The notes below the pieces were generated by a model. It saw nothing but the letters and a program-made list of their open reading frames with translations. It ran no database searches and was not told the origin of the DNA. 61,078 bases of DNA. It comes from an uncultured Bacteroides sp. (lineage in GTDB: Bacteria > Bacteroidota > Bacteroidia > Bacteroidales > Bacteroidaceae). The position numbers were made by a program, and so were the translations under genes. The DNA lies in NCBI GenBank assembly GCA_900555635.1, contig USLU01000027.1, forward strand, positions 1 to 61,078. The letters are read 5' to 3'. Positions 17,342 through 24,658 of this stretch are shown here, one piece after another (the first letter of the stretch is position 1; each line of letters opens with the position of its first letter).

Positions 17342-17968
17342 TCAATTAACAGAATCTGTATTCAGGCTATCAGCCACAACGGGCTCATCATCCAAATAAA
17401 AAATACCTTCGGGCTTATGTATGGTATAAACAGTCATTTGCTGATTGGACTCAAAACCACGTCCGGTAATTATACGGTCAGGCTGTTCGATACGGATAAA
17501 CTTATCCGAGTATACTTTTTGCTTATTTTGGTCCCAATACAACAGTTGCGTATCAAACTTTTCTCCCTTGAGGTTTTGTATATGTACATTCCCCATCAAC
17601 TTCCATAACCCTTCCTTATTAAAGAAATAGGCTGTATCGGACTTGACACTTGCTTCGACTTGGAACAAAGAGTCGAAATTTTCCAAATAAACCCCTTTTT
17701 CAAATGCCCAGTAAGGTGGATTTTTACGGTCGAAAACCAGCCATTCTTCCGTAACGATGCGATAACGTGTAACACCGGAGTCTGAAATCAGAGTCGTAAC
17801 TCCCCGGGTATCCATCACCGGTAACGAATCACGTTCGGTAATAGCTTTTCCCAATTCCTTTTTACGTCCCGAACAGGCCGAAAATAAAAGAAACATAACC
17901 ATTACCCCAAGGGCAATGGTTATGTTTGTATTTCTATGACAAGCAACGTTATTTAGCCGTAGAAGCAT
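17342..17968 (-). CDS. lptC: LptC-type LPS transport lipoprotein
   Basis: Periplasmic bridge protein that receives lipopolysaccharide from the LptB2FG transporter. Start at ATG 17966-17968, four bases after the previous stop; a longer frame reaching back to 18079 lies inside that gene and was rejected. The N-terminus has a lipobox (LLFSAC), unlike E. coli LptC, which is anchored by a helix; a lipoprotein form is common in Bacteroidetes. The mature part shows the LptC/OstA-like beta pattern: WLVFDRKNPPYWAFEKGVYLE, LWKLMGNVHIQNLKGEKFDT, LLYWDQNKQKVYSD and ITGRGFESNQQ. It is 208 residues long. Confidence 0.88.
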   Translation of the reverse strand: MLLRLNNVACHRNTNITIALGVMVMFLLFSACSGRKKELGKAITERDSLPVMDTRGVTTLISDSGVTRYRIVTEEWLVFDRKNPPYWAFEKGVYLENFDSLFQVEASVKSDTAYFFNKEGLWKLMGNVHIQNLKGEKFDTQLLYWDQNKQKVYSDKFIRIEQPDRIITGRGFESNQQMTVYTIHKPEGIFYLDDEPVVADSLNTDSVN

Positions 17969-17972
17969 AGTT

Positions 17973-19298
17973 TTATCTAATGGTTGTTGATTCACCGATC
18001 CAACCGCCGATAGTAACACGGTCGCCAGCTTTGTAACCCAACATGAACAAGTCTTTTGCCTGCGGAGTATGACGGGCATAAGTTGAAATCAGTTCATTTG
18101 CTTTTTCTGCTACTGAAGGATCTACAGCTTTAGCTTTCTGCAATTTGTCAATTACCAAGAAGTAAGTACATTTATTCAAGGCAGCTTCATCGCTCCAGTT
18201 AGGACTTGAACCATACATCTGAGCAATCAGGATATAGGCATCACCAAAGTTTTCGTTGAAGCTGATAGCCTTCTGAGCATAGCTTCTAGCTTGAGATAAC
18301 TTCTTCACTTGTAATAAACCGGCAGCAGTAGCATAAGCTATTTCAGCCTTCTTCTTGGGATCTGTTTCTTTAGTCAAAGCTTCATCGAAATACTTCACAG
18401 CATTATCATAATCTGCTTTCTTATAATACATATACGCAACGCCTACAGCTGCATCAGCAGTGGGGTTGATGCGATACATATATTCAGAAGCTTTGAAATA
18501 AGCCTCGCTCTCATTACACTTCATCATCTTCAAGATGGCGATGGTCTTTTTCAAGAAAGCAGAGTCAGCTTGATTTTCTTCAACTTTCGGACCATAGATA
18601 TTCTGCAAAGATTCACAGTCAGCAACACCACTATTGATGAACATAGCTACCAGATTATCTTTAATAAGCTGCAAATTCTTCTTCTTTGCTTCATTATTTT
18701 CAGCATTAATAGCATCGTCTGCATATTGAGAAGCATTCAAATAATCTTGGAAGAAGTCGTCAGTATGGTTATTATCAGCTTTTACTTTCTGCATGGATAT
18801 ATCCAAGAAATAGTGCAAAACAGCAGGTTTAGAACCGCCCTTTTCTGCATTAACCGACTCTTTCAACCAGTTATATGCAGTATTAAGATCCGGTGCAGGA
18901 GCATATTGCAGGTAATCCACAGCCTTAGCACCCAAAGCATCTGCTACACTAGGCACGCCTTTCATTCCTTTCTGAACGAATTCGGGAATGTACTTCATTC
19001 TCAAGTCATACACATTCATCAACTCATCAAAGTACTTCTTGTAATCAGCCGAATTCTTGTCCTTGATTTGACCCAAGAAACCTGTCAGAATTTTCTGAGC
19101 ATCCGTAAAAGTGTAATATCTCAAAGTAGGGCAATCTTTCAATACAGCCATACAAGGAGCGTAAGCATCTTTAAAGTTTCCAGCTCTTACCGCTTCATGC
19201 GAGATACTACTGTTCTTGTTACAATCTTCATTCTGTGCAAAAGTACTGGTTACTCCACCCGAAAGAAGTAAAACAGCTACAAGCGTCTTAAATTTCAT
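17973..19298 (-). CDS. exported TPR protein
   Basis: A 441-residue periplasmic protein with signal peptide (MKFKTLVAVLLLSGGVTSTFAQ). The mature part is helical with TPR-like repeats; the clearest is VGVAYMYYKKADYDNAVKYFDEAL near 295-320, followed by AEIAYATAAGLLQVKKLSQARSYAQKAI and FGDAYILIAQMYG. Cys residues near the N-terminus (EDCNKN, APCMAVLKDCP) could form disulfides. The C-terminus is a short beta-like stretch (GYKAGDRVTIGGWIGESTTIR). This gene is found next to lptC in Bacteroidales, but I know of no assigned function. It is 50 bases from the OMP gene and four from lptC. Confidence 0.82.
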   Translation of the reverse strand: MKFKTLVAVLLLSGGVTSTFAQNEDCNKNSSISHEAVRAGNFKDAYAPCMAVLKDCPTLRYYTFTDAQKILTGFLGQIKDKNSADYKKYFDELMNVYDLRMKYIPEFVQKGMKGVPSVADALGAKAVDYLQYAPAPDLNTAYNWLKESVNAEKGGSKPAVLHYFLDISMQKVKADNNHTDDFFQDYLNASQYADDAINAENNEAKKKNLQLIKDNLVAMFINSGVADCESLQNIYGPKVEENQADSAFLKKTIAILKMMKCNESEAYFKASEYMYRINPTADAAVGVAYMYYKKADYDNAVKYFDEALTKETDPKKKAEIAYATAAGLLQVKKLSQARSYAQKAISFNENFGDAYILIAQMYGSSPNWSDEAALNKCTYFLVIDKLQKAKAVDPSVAEKANELISTYARHTPQAKDLFMLGYKAGDRVTIGGWIGESTTIR

Positions 19299-19348
19299 TG
19301 TATTTAAATTTTAGTTGTTATATTTACGTCTATTCAAATTCATTTTCA

Positions 19349-20611
19349 TTAATCCACTTTACGTTTGAAGAACCAACGTTCATTGAAAGTGACACCTATA
19401 CAAATGCGTAAAGTATTCTCATTCAAGAAAGCCGCCTCAGTACCTTGAGTCCTTACATATTGAGCAGAGATGCTCAACAAAGAACGCGTCCGTGGAATAG
19501 GCAAGCCAAAACCGGCAGTCACCCCATACTCATTGGCAGCACGCACACCATCTATTTTATAATAAGGTTTGGAGTAATAAGCACCCAAACGATATTTCAC
19601 GTGAGAGAAATAACTTTTTCCCGTAATACTCGGAAGATATTCCGCTCCGAATGCAATTTTTTCACGCTTACAGAATGCATTTTTATCATTCATATAAGTC
19701 GTCTTATCCCAATCCTGAAGCGTAAAGTCCGCTCCCAATGTCAAACGGTTGTCGTACACATACGTTACGCCGACGCCAAATGTTGTCGGAATGCCGTAAG
19801 TAGCGATTGTATCTCTAGTACTGATTGTAGCTCCCGTATAGTTATTTCCTAACTGGTCCTGAACATAGGAGTCATTACTCAAATTATGTCCGGGAGAGAA
19901 TACCACACCTAAAGTCGCTTCATGTTTCTTTCCGAATTGATGTGTATATTGTGCTCCTAAATCCAGTTTGTAACTTTTAACCGCAACATTGAACACCTGT
20001 GTAAACGGCAAAATATCTTGGTTAGAAGGAAAACTTTGGCTAGCAGTACGAGTTATATCTCCCCAAAGATACGAAAAATTCGCACCAACAGAAAGATTTT
20101 TAATTATTTTAAACCCTGCACCCAGATATAGTTGATGCAACCCACCTTCTCCGGAATAAGTCGTAGCACTGGAATTCTCAGGATAGAGCTTATCCTCATT
20201 GTATTTCCCCATGTTATAGCCTACGTTTGAATAAGGCAATAACCCTAAGCTTACAGCTGCCCATTTACTGGCGCGAAACTGCATAACAATGTAATCAAAA
20301 CTTGAATTCTTAGCATTTTGTTTTATGACACCATCACTAAGGTTGGTATTCTGCAAGGAGAGCCCCCCATCAAAAATAAAGGTAAGAGAATCTACGGCAG
20401 TATAGGACGCCGGATTCAGAAAATTGGTTTGATACTTGTCCCGCAATCCATAGCCAATGCCGCCCATAGCCCTGCTATTACCTGAACCTTGGTCTGACAA
20501 CTGTCCATATCCATATCTCGTATAAGGAGAATTCGTATTATTTTGAGCGACTGCCACTCCTGATAACATTGTGAGCAAGAGCACCAAAAGTGTTTGTCTA
20601 TATCCTATCAT
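19349..20611 (-). CDS. outer-membrane beta-barrel protein, FadL/OmpP1-like
   Basis: A 420-residue outer-membrane protein. Signal peptide ends GVAVAQ near residue 23. The mature start (NSPYTRYGYGQLSDQG, RAMGGIGYGLRD, NFLNPASYTAVDSLTF) is the pattern of FadL-like proteins in Bacteroidetes. The chain then alternates aromatic and small residues as in long barrel strands (LHQLYLGAGFKIIKNLSVGANFSYLWG, YKLDLGAQYTHQFG) and ends with an aromatic-rich strand and basic tail (FFKRKVD). The ligand is unknown. It overlaps the coaX end by 14 bases, so translation may be coupled. Confidence 0.85.
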   Translation of the reverse strand: MIGYRQTLLVLLLTMLSGVAVAQNNTNSPYTRYGYGQLSDQGSGNSRAMGGIGYGLRDKYQTNFLNPASYTAVDSLTFIFDGGLSLQNTNLSDGVIKQNAKNSSFDYIVMQFRASKWAAVSLGLLPYSNVGYNMGKYNEDKLYPENSSATTYSGEGGLHQLYLGAGFKIIKNLSVGANFSYLWGDITRTASQSFPSNQDILPFTQVFNVAVKSYKLDLGAQYTHQFGKKHEATLGVVFSPGHNLSNDSYVQDQLGNNYTGATISTRDTIATYGIPTTFGVGVTYVYDNRLTLGADFTLQDWDKTTYMNDKNAFCKREKIAFGAEYLPSITGKSYFSHVKYRLGAYYSKPYYKIDGVRAANEYGVTAGFGLPIPRTRSLLSISAQYVRTQGTEAAFLNENTLRICIGVTFNERWFFKRKVD

Positions 20612-21329
20612 TATTATAGTTTAAAATTCGGTTTAATCCTTTCAACACTAAAAATTTGTCTGCAAAGATGATACTTTTTAAGTTTGTATCAAAAGAAAAA
20701 TCATCGCCGCCCGTTAAAAAAACCAAAAGTTGGGAATATTTATACTTCATGGTCGTAATGTAACCCGATATTTCATATTCCATTCCTTTCAGAACTCCGG
20801 CTCGGATAGCAGTTTCCGTATCTTTACCCATTTCGGGGCAACGTCCTTCGGAAGGCACTAGCGGAAGCCTTCCGGTGAACTGATGAAGTGCCTTGAAGCG
20901 CATCTGCATGCCGGGTGAGATGTTTCCGCCATGGTAGCGTCCGGCGGCATCAATAAATTCGTAGGTGATGCAAGTTCCGGCATCAATCACCAATATATTT
21001 TTGTTGGGAAATTGTTCATTAGCCCCTACCACAGCTGCCATACGGTCGTACCCTAAAGTTTGGGGCGTTTCGTAAAGGTTTTCCACCGGAAGCGGAGTCT
21101 TTTCGTCAAGCCAGAGTATAGGAATAGGTAGCAGTGCCAACTGAGCCTTTACCTGTTCGCTCAAATCGATAACCGTAGCGACAATTGCCTTTTCGCACGG
21201 ATATTTAAAGCAGATATCAGGTAAATGTTCCAACGTAAGATTGGAATCATACACCACTTCCACAATGGCTGAGCCATCAAATATCGCAATCTTCGCGATT
21301 GTATTTCCTATATCAATAATGAGGTTCAC
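20598..21329 (-). CDS. coaX: type III pantothenate kinase
   Basis: First enzyme of coenzyme A synthesis; phosphorylates pantothenate with ATP. Type III hallmarks are the N-terminal phosphate-binding DIGNTIAKIAIFDG, the substrate region GYDRMAAVVGANEQFP, the catalytic VIDAGTCITYEFID and the GGNISPGMQMRFKALHQFTGRLP segment, then LTGGDD near the end. The length of 243 residues is normal. It is the first gene of the cluster that ends with ppiD and has a promoter box 25 bases ahead of its ATG. The link to the envelope genes downstream is by operon only. Confidence 0.94.
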   Translation of the reverse strand: MNLIIDIGNTIAKIAIFDGSAIVEVVYDSNLTLEHLPDICFKYPCEKAIVATVIDLSEQVKAQLALLPIPILWLDEKTPLPVENLYETPQTLGYDRMAAVVGANEQFPNKNILVIDAGTCITYEFIDAAGRYHGGNISPGMQMRFKALHQFTGRLPLVPSEGRCPEMGKDTETAIRAGVLKGMEYEISGYITTMKYKYSQLLVFLTGGDDFSFDTNLKSIIFADKFLVLKGLNRILNYNNDRI

Positions 21330-21353
21330 CGGCTTGCTTATTGTTTAGCGGTG

Positions 21354-21382
21354 CAAAGGTACTATTTTTAATGTAAACTCAA
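21354..21382 (-). promoter_or_regulatory. promoter of the coaX-to-ppiD cluster
   Basis: On the minus strand TTG (21380-21382) is followed after 18 bases by TACCTTTG (21354-21361), a full -7 match 24 bases before the coaX start codon. Confidence 0.65.
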
Positions 21383-21465
21383 CTACCGATTCACATATAA
21401 AACAATTCTTCATCCTACTAAAAACAAGTTGACGAATCCGCAAGAACAATTTCTTTCGCAGTAAC

Positions 21466-21567
21466 AAATAAGTCGGCTGTTTGCAAGCAGCCCATTAGCC
21501 GTTTATAAGCAGCCCATCGGCTGCTTGCAAACAACCAATGGGCTGCTTATAAACGACCGACTTATTT
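21466..21567. repeat. four-unit alternating palindromic repeat, locus A
   Basis: Lies in the 371-base gap between the divergent coaX and DUF4105 starts, which otherwise holds only the two promoters. Outer arms AAATAAGTCGG (21466-21476) and CCGACTTATTT (21557-21567) pair perfectly. Inside are four ~18-base units built on GTTTGCAAGCAGCC or GTTTATAAGCAGCC: two forward, then the same two reversed (GGCTGCTTGCAAAC and GGCTGCTTATAAAC). Each unit can fold on itself and with the others. No protein frame or transposase ends were seen. Confidence 0.8.
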
Positions 21568-21687
21568 ACCGCAGCTTCAAAAATTGTTTTTCCTATACAA
21601 AAAAGTTAGTTCATACCAATTCCCAAATTGTCTTATCTTAAACTTAGATTTTAGCTCACCTATTGTACCATACTCAGGATTTTTGTG

Positions 21688-21695
21688 TAAGTTTG
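21688..21695 (+). promoter_or_regulatory. -7 box five bases ahead of the DUF4105 ATG
   Basis: TAAGTTTG matches TAnnTTTG; ATTG at 21662-21665 is a possible -33 box at 22 bases. The expected start site is at or one base before the ATG (21701), so the message would be leaderless if this box is real. Confidence 0.45.
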
Positions 21696-21700
21696 CAGCC

Positions 21701-22918
21701 ATGAAACGGAATATACTCATTATTATATACGTCATCCTCTTTTCCCTCTGTGCGCCCCAGGCCATCGCCCAAACACAAACACAGCAAGGAGATACTCCCG
21801 ACTCCATACGCATCAGCCTGCTGACGTGTGCTTCGGGTGCAGAGATCTATTCGCTCTTCGGACATACCGCCATACGCTACGAGAACTTCACACGAGGCAT
21901 CGACGCCGTATTCAATTATGGTATGTTCAACTTTAATACCCCTAACTTTATCTTTCGTTTTGCACTTGGAGAAACCGACTATCAACTAGGCGTTACAGAT
22001 TATGAACGCTTTGCTGCCGAATACGACTATTTCGGTCGTGACGTCTGGCAGCAAACACTGAACCTCAGCCAAGAGGAAAAGACCCGCCTCGTAAATCTTC
22101 TGCAAGAAAACTACCTCCCCGAAAACCGGGTATATCGCTATAATTTCTTCTATGACAACTGCGCCACCCGTCCACGCGACCTCATAGAGAAAGCCATCAA
22201 CGGCAGTTTGGAATATGCTGACAATATGACCGATACCCAAACCGGAACAACCTTCCGCGACCTGCTGCATAGATATACTGAAGGGCATCCCTGGTCACGT
22301 TTCGGCATAGACCTCTGCATAGGCAGTCAGGCTGACAAGCCCATCAACCGGAGACTGATGATGTTCATCCCCTTCTACGTACAAGAGTTCTTTAATAAAG
22401 CGCAAATAGCCGACACCACCGGACAAGTACGCCCTCTGGTAGCCGCAGACGAGAAAGTAGTAACCACCGGAAGTACAGCCGCCGACCATCAATCGGGTGG
22501 CATTACCCCCATGCAAGCATCCCTGCTACTATTTATAATAGTAACAACCGCCACCATTTACGGCATTCGCAAAGGCAAAACATTGTGGGGAGTCGACCTC
22601 ATACTGTTCCTGGTAGCCGGACTGGCAGGATGCGTCCTGGCATTTCTGGTACTTTTTTCACAACATCCGGCAGTCAGTCCCAACTACCTGCTGTTTGTCT
22701 TCCATCCGCTGCACTTGCTTTGCCTGCCTTGCATGCTGAACAAGGTGCGAAAGAAGAAGTTAAGCCAGTATATGTTAGGTAACTTTATCGTTTTAACACT
22801 TTTTATAGGACTTTGGGCGATAATTCCGCAAGAATTTGATTTAGCTGTATTACCTTTGGCACTGTGTTTGTTGATACGTTCGGCAAGCAACCTAATTCTC
22901 TCCTACAAACGAAAATAG
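21701..22918 (+). CDS. DUF4105 membrane protein
   Basis: Inner-membrane protein of the DUF4105 family, function unknown; the conserved Cys and His pattern (SGAEIYSLFGHTAIRY, FYDNCATRPRD) recalls papain-like lipid-processing folds, but no activity is proven to my knowledge. Start ATG 21701 gives a clean signal sequence (MKRNILIIIYVILFSLCAPQAIAQ); an upstream ATG at 21584 adds 39 residues without hydrophobic character and was rejected. The DUF4105 domain spans about 35-270. Five C-terminal helices follow (ASLLLFIIVTTATIYGI, LILFLVAGLAGCVLAFLVLF and others), to residue 405. It touches the next gene: the TAG stop is directly followed by ATG. Confidence 0.85.
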   Translation: MKRNILIIIYVILFSLCAPQAIAQTQTQQGDTPDSIRISLLTCASGAEIYSLFGHTAIRYENFTRGIDAVFNYGMFNFNTPNFIFRFALGETDYQLGVTDYERFAAEYDYFGRDVWQQTLNLSQEEKTRLVNLLQENYLPENRVYRYNFFYDNCATRPRDLIEKAINGSLEYADNMTDTQTGTTFRDLLHRYTEGHPWSRFGIDLCIGSQADKPINRRLMMFIPFYVQEFFNKAQIADTTGQVRPLVAADEKVVTTGSTAADHQSGGITPMQASLLLFIIVTTATIYGIRKGKTLWGVDLILFLVAGLAGCVLAFLVLFSQHPAVSPNYLLFVFHPLHLLCLPCMLNKVRKKKLSQYMLGNFIVLTLFIGLWAIIPQEFDLAVLPLALCLLIRSASNLILSYKRK

Positions 22919-24487
22919 ATGAAAAGAGGACTGATAACTTCCATACTCGCGCTGACCTTCAGCGGCCTGCAAGCCCAACCACTGCCTGCTACCCCCAAAC
23001 TGGTAGTAGCGCTGACCATTGACCAATTGCGCACTGATTACATGGAAGCTTTTTCATCTTTGTATGGAGAAAAGGGCTTCAAACGTCTGTTGCGTGACGG
23101 CAAAGTATTCCATCAGGCAGAATTTCCATTCAACGGAACTGACCGTGCCTCCGCCATTGCAACCATTTATACCGGAAGTACCCCTTCTATAAACGGTATT
23201 ATCGCAGAAAATTGGTTAGATGCCGGAACACTACGTCCGGTTAATTGTGTAGACGATTCCAACTTCATGGGCAACTACACTGACGAAAGCACCTCGCCTT
23301 CGCAACTACTCACTTCTACGATTGCCGACGAACTAAAAATAGCTACCCGCAACAAAGGTTTGGTATATGCCATCGCCCCTTTCCGTGACGCCGCCATCTT
23401 TGGTGCCGGACATGCCGGAAATGGCGCCTTCTGGCTCAACGAAAATACAGGAAAATGGTGCAGTACCACCTATTACAGCGAGTTTCCGTGGTGGGTGAGC
23501 CAGTATAACGAACGGAAATCCCCCGACTTCCGCATCAAAGATATGGTGTGGACTCCGGCGCTTCCCTTCACCAGCTATACTTTTCTACCCGAATGGCGTA
23601 ACCTGCCATTTAAATATAAACTGGACGGTGAACGAATCAACAAATACCGTCGGATGATTACCAGTCCTTTTGTCAACGATGAAGTCAATCTGCTGACCGA
23701 AGAGTTGATGAACAAAAGCACCATCGGTCAGGACAATGTACCCGACCTCTTGTCACTAACCTACTATGCAGGCAATTACAACCACCAAAGCACACAAGAT
23801 TGTGCCATGGAAGTACAAGATGCTTACGTCCGCCTGGACCGTAGCATTGCCCACTTGCTGGATATCATAGAACGTAAGGTAGGACTTCACAACGTACTTT
23901 TCTGCATCACTTCTACCGGATATACCGATCCGGAAGCAGCCGATCCCAATATCTACCGCATACCGGGAGGGGAATTTTACCTGAACCGCTGTGCTACCCT
24001 CCTGAATATGTACCTCATGGCTACCTATGGCGAGGGACAATATGTAGAAGCTTATTATAACCAACAAATCTACCTCAACCACAAACTCATTGAAAACAAG
24101 CAATTGAATCTGGCTGAGATACAAAATAAATCCGCCGAATTCCTGGTACAATTCAGTGGCGTGAACAAGGTCTATTCTGCCCAACAGTTGCTCTTAGGTT
24201 CGTGGTCGCCACAAATAGAACTGGTACGCAACGGTTTTCACCGCAAGCGTTCAGGCGATTTATTAATAGATGTGCTACCCGGCTGGACCATCATGCAGGA
24301 AAATAATTCCGACAACCGTGTAGTTCGCACCGCCCACATACCCGCCCCTCTTATTCTGATAGGTGCAGGTATCAAGGCCGAAACCATTCGTATACCCATC
24401 AGCGTTGACCGCATAGCTCCCACTCTATCGAGTGTGATGCGCATTCGTGCCCCGAATGCAAGCACTGCAAGTCCTCTCGATTTATAA
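22919..24487 (+). CDS. alkaline phosphatase-superfamily protein with degraded metal site
   Basis: A 522-residue exported protein (signal ends SGLQAQ, about residue 20) with the fold pattern of PafA-type alkaline phosphatases: VVALTIDQLRTDY (Asp35, first metal ligand), IYTGSTPSINGIIAENW, DLLSLTYYAGNY and APLILIGAGI. By eye, several ligands expected in active PafA are missing. The usual DYxGH is GNYNH, and the usual TxDHG is TSTGY, so two Asp and one His are gone; the nucleophile Thr is uncertain. It may therefore be a non-catalytic relative. It begins directly at the stop of DUF4105 and lies 171 bases upstream of secA. Confidence 0.8.
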   Translation: MKRGLITSILALTFSGLQAQPLPATPKLVVALTIDQLRTDYMEAFSSLYGEKGFKRLLRDGKVFHQAEFPFNGTDRASAIATIYTGSTPSINGIIAENWLDAGTLRPVNCVDDSNFMGNYTDESTSPSQLLTSTIADELKIATRNKGLVYAIAPFRDAAIFGAGHAGNGAFWLNENTGKWCSTTYYSEFPWWVSQYNERKSPDFRIKDMVWTPALPFTSYTFLPEWRNLPFKYKLDGERINKYRRMITSPFVNDEVNLLTEELMNKSTIGQDNVPDLLSLTYYAGNYNHQSTQDCAMEVQDAYVRLDRSIAHLLDIIERKVGLHNVLFCITSTGYTDPEAADPNIYRIPGGEFYLNRCATLLNMYLMATYGEGQYVEAYYNQQIYLNHKLIENKQLNLAEIQNKSAEFLVQFSGVNKVYSAQQLLLGSWSPQIELVRNGFHRKRSGDLLIDVLPGWTIMQENNSDNRVVRTAHIPAPLILIGAGIKAETIRIPISVDRIAPTLSSVMRIRAPNASTASPLDL

Positions 24488-24498
24488 GAGGATACCCA

Positions 24499-24597
24499 CC
24501 ACAGATTACACAAATTTGCACAGATTCTCTTATTCGGATTTTCTGCTGTATAGCTCTCATTATTAAAATAATCTGTGCAAATCTGTGTAATCTGTGG
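24499..24597. repeat. 28-bp inverted repeat with three-word arms
   Basis: Arms 24499-24526 and 24570-24597 pair at 27 of 28 positions around a 43-base loop. Each arm holds three tandem versions of the word AATCTGTG spaced about ten bases. It begins 12 bases after the phosphatase-like stop and ends 61 bases before the secA start, so it lies in the secA leader or promoter region. Very similar strings occur in many Bacteroides intergenic regions as I recall; I cannot count them here. Confidence 0.75.
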
Positions 24598-24658
24598 CGA
24601 AATAAGTAACTTTACGCCCTCAAACAATTTAGTAAATAATAATAAAAACAGATATATA

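Noticed and set aside
17969..18079. Longer N-terminus for lptC
   Set aside because: It would lie inside the preceding TPR gene and bury the lipobox 50 residues from the start; the ATG at 17968 gives a proper lipoprotein signal.
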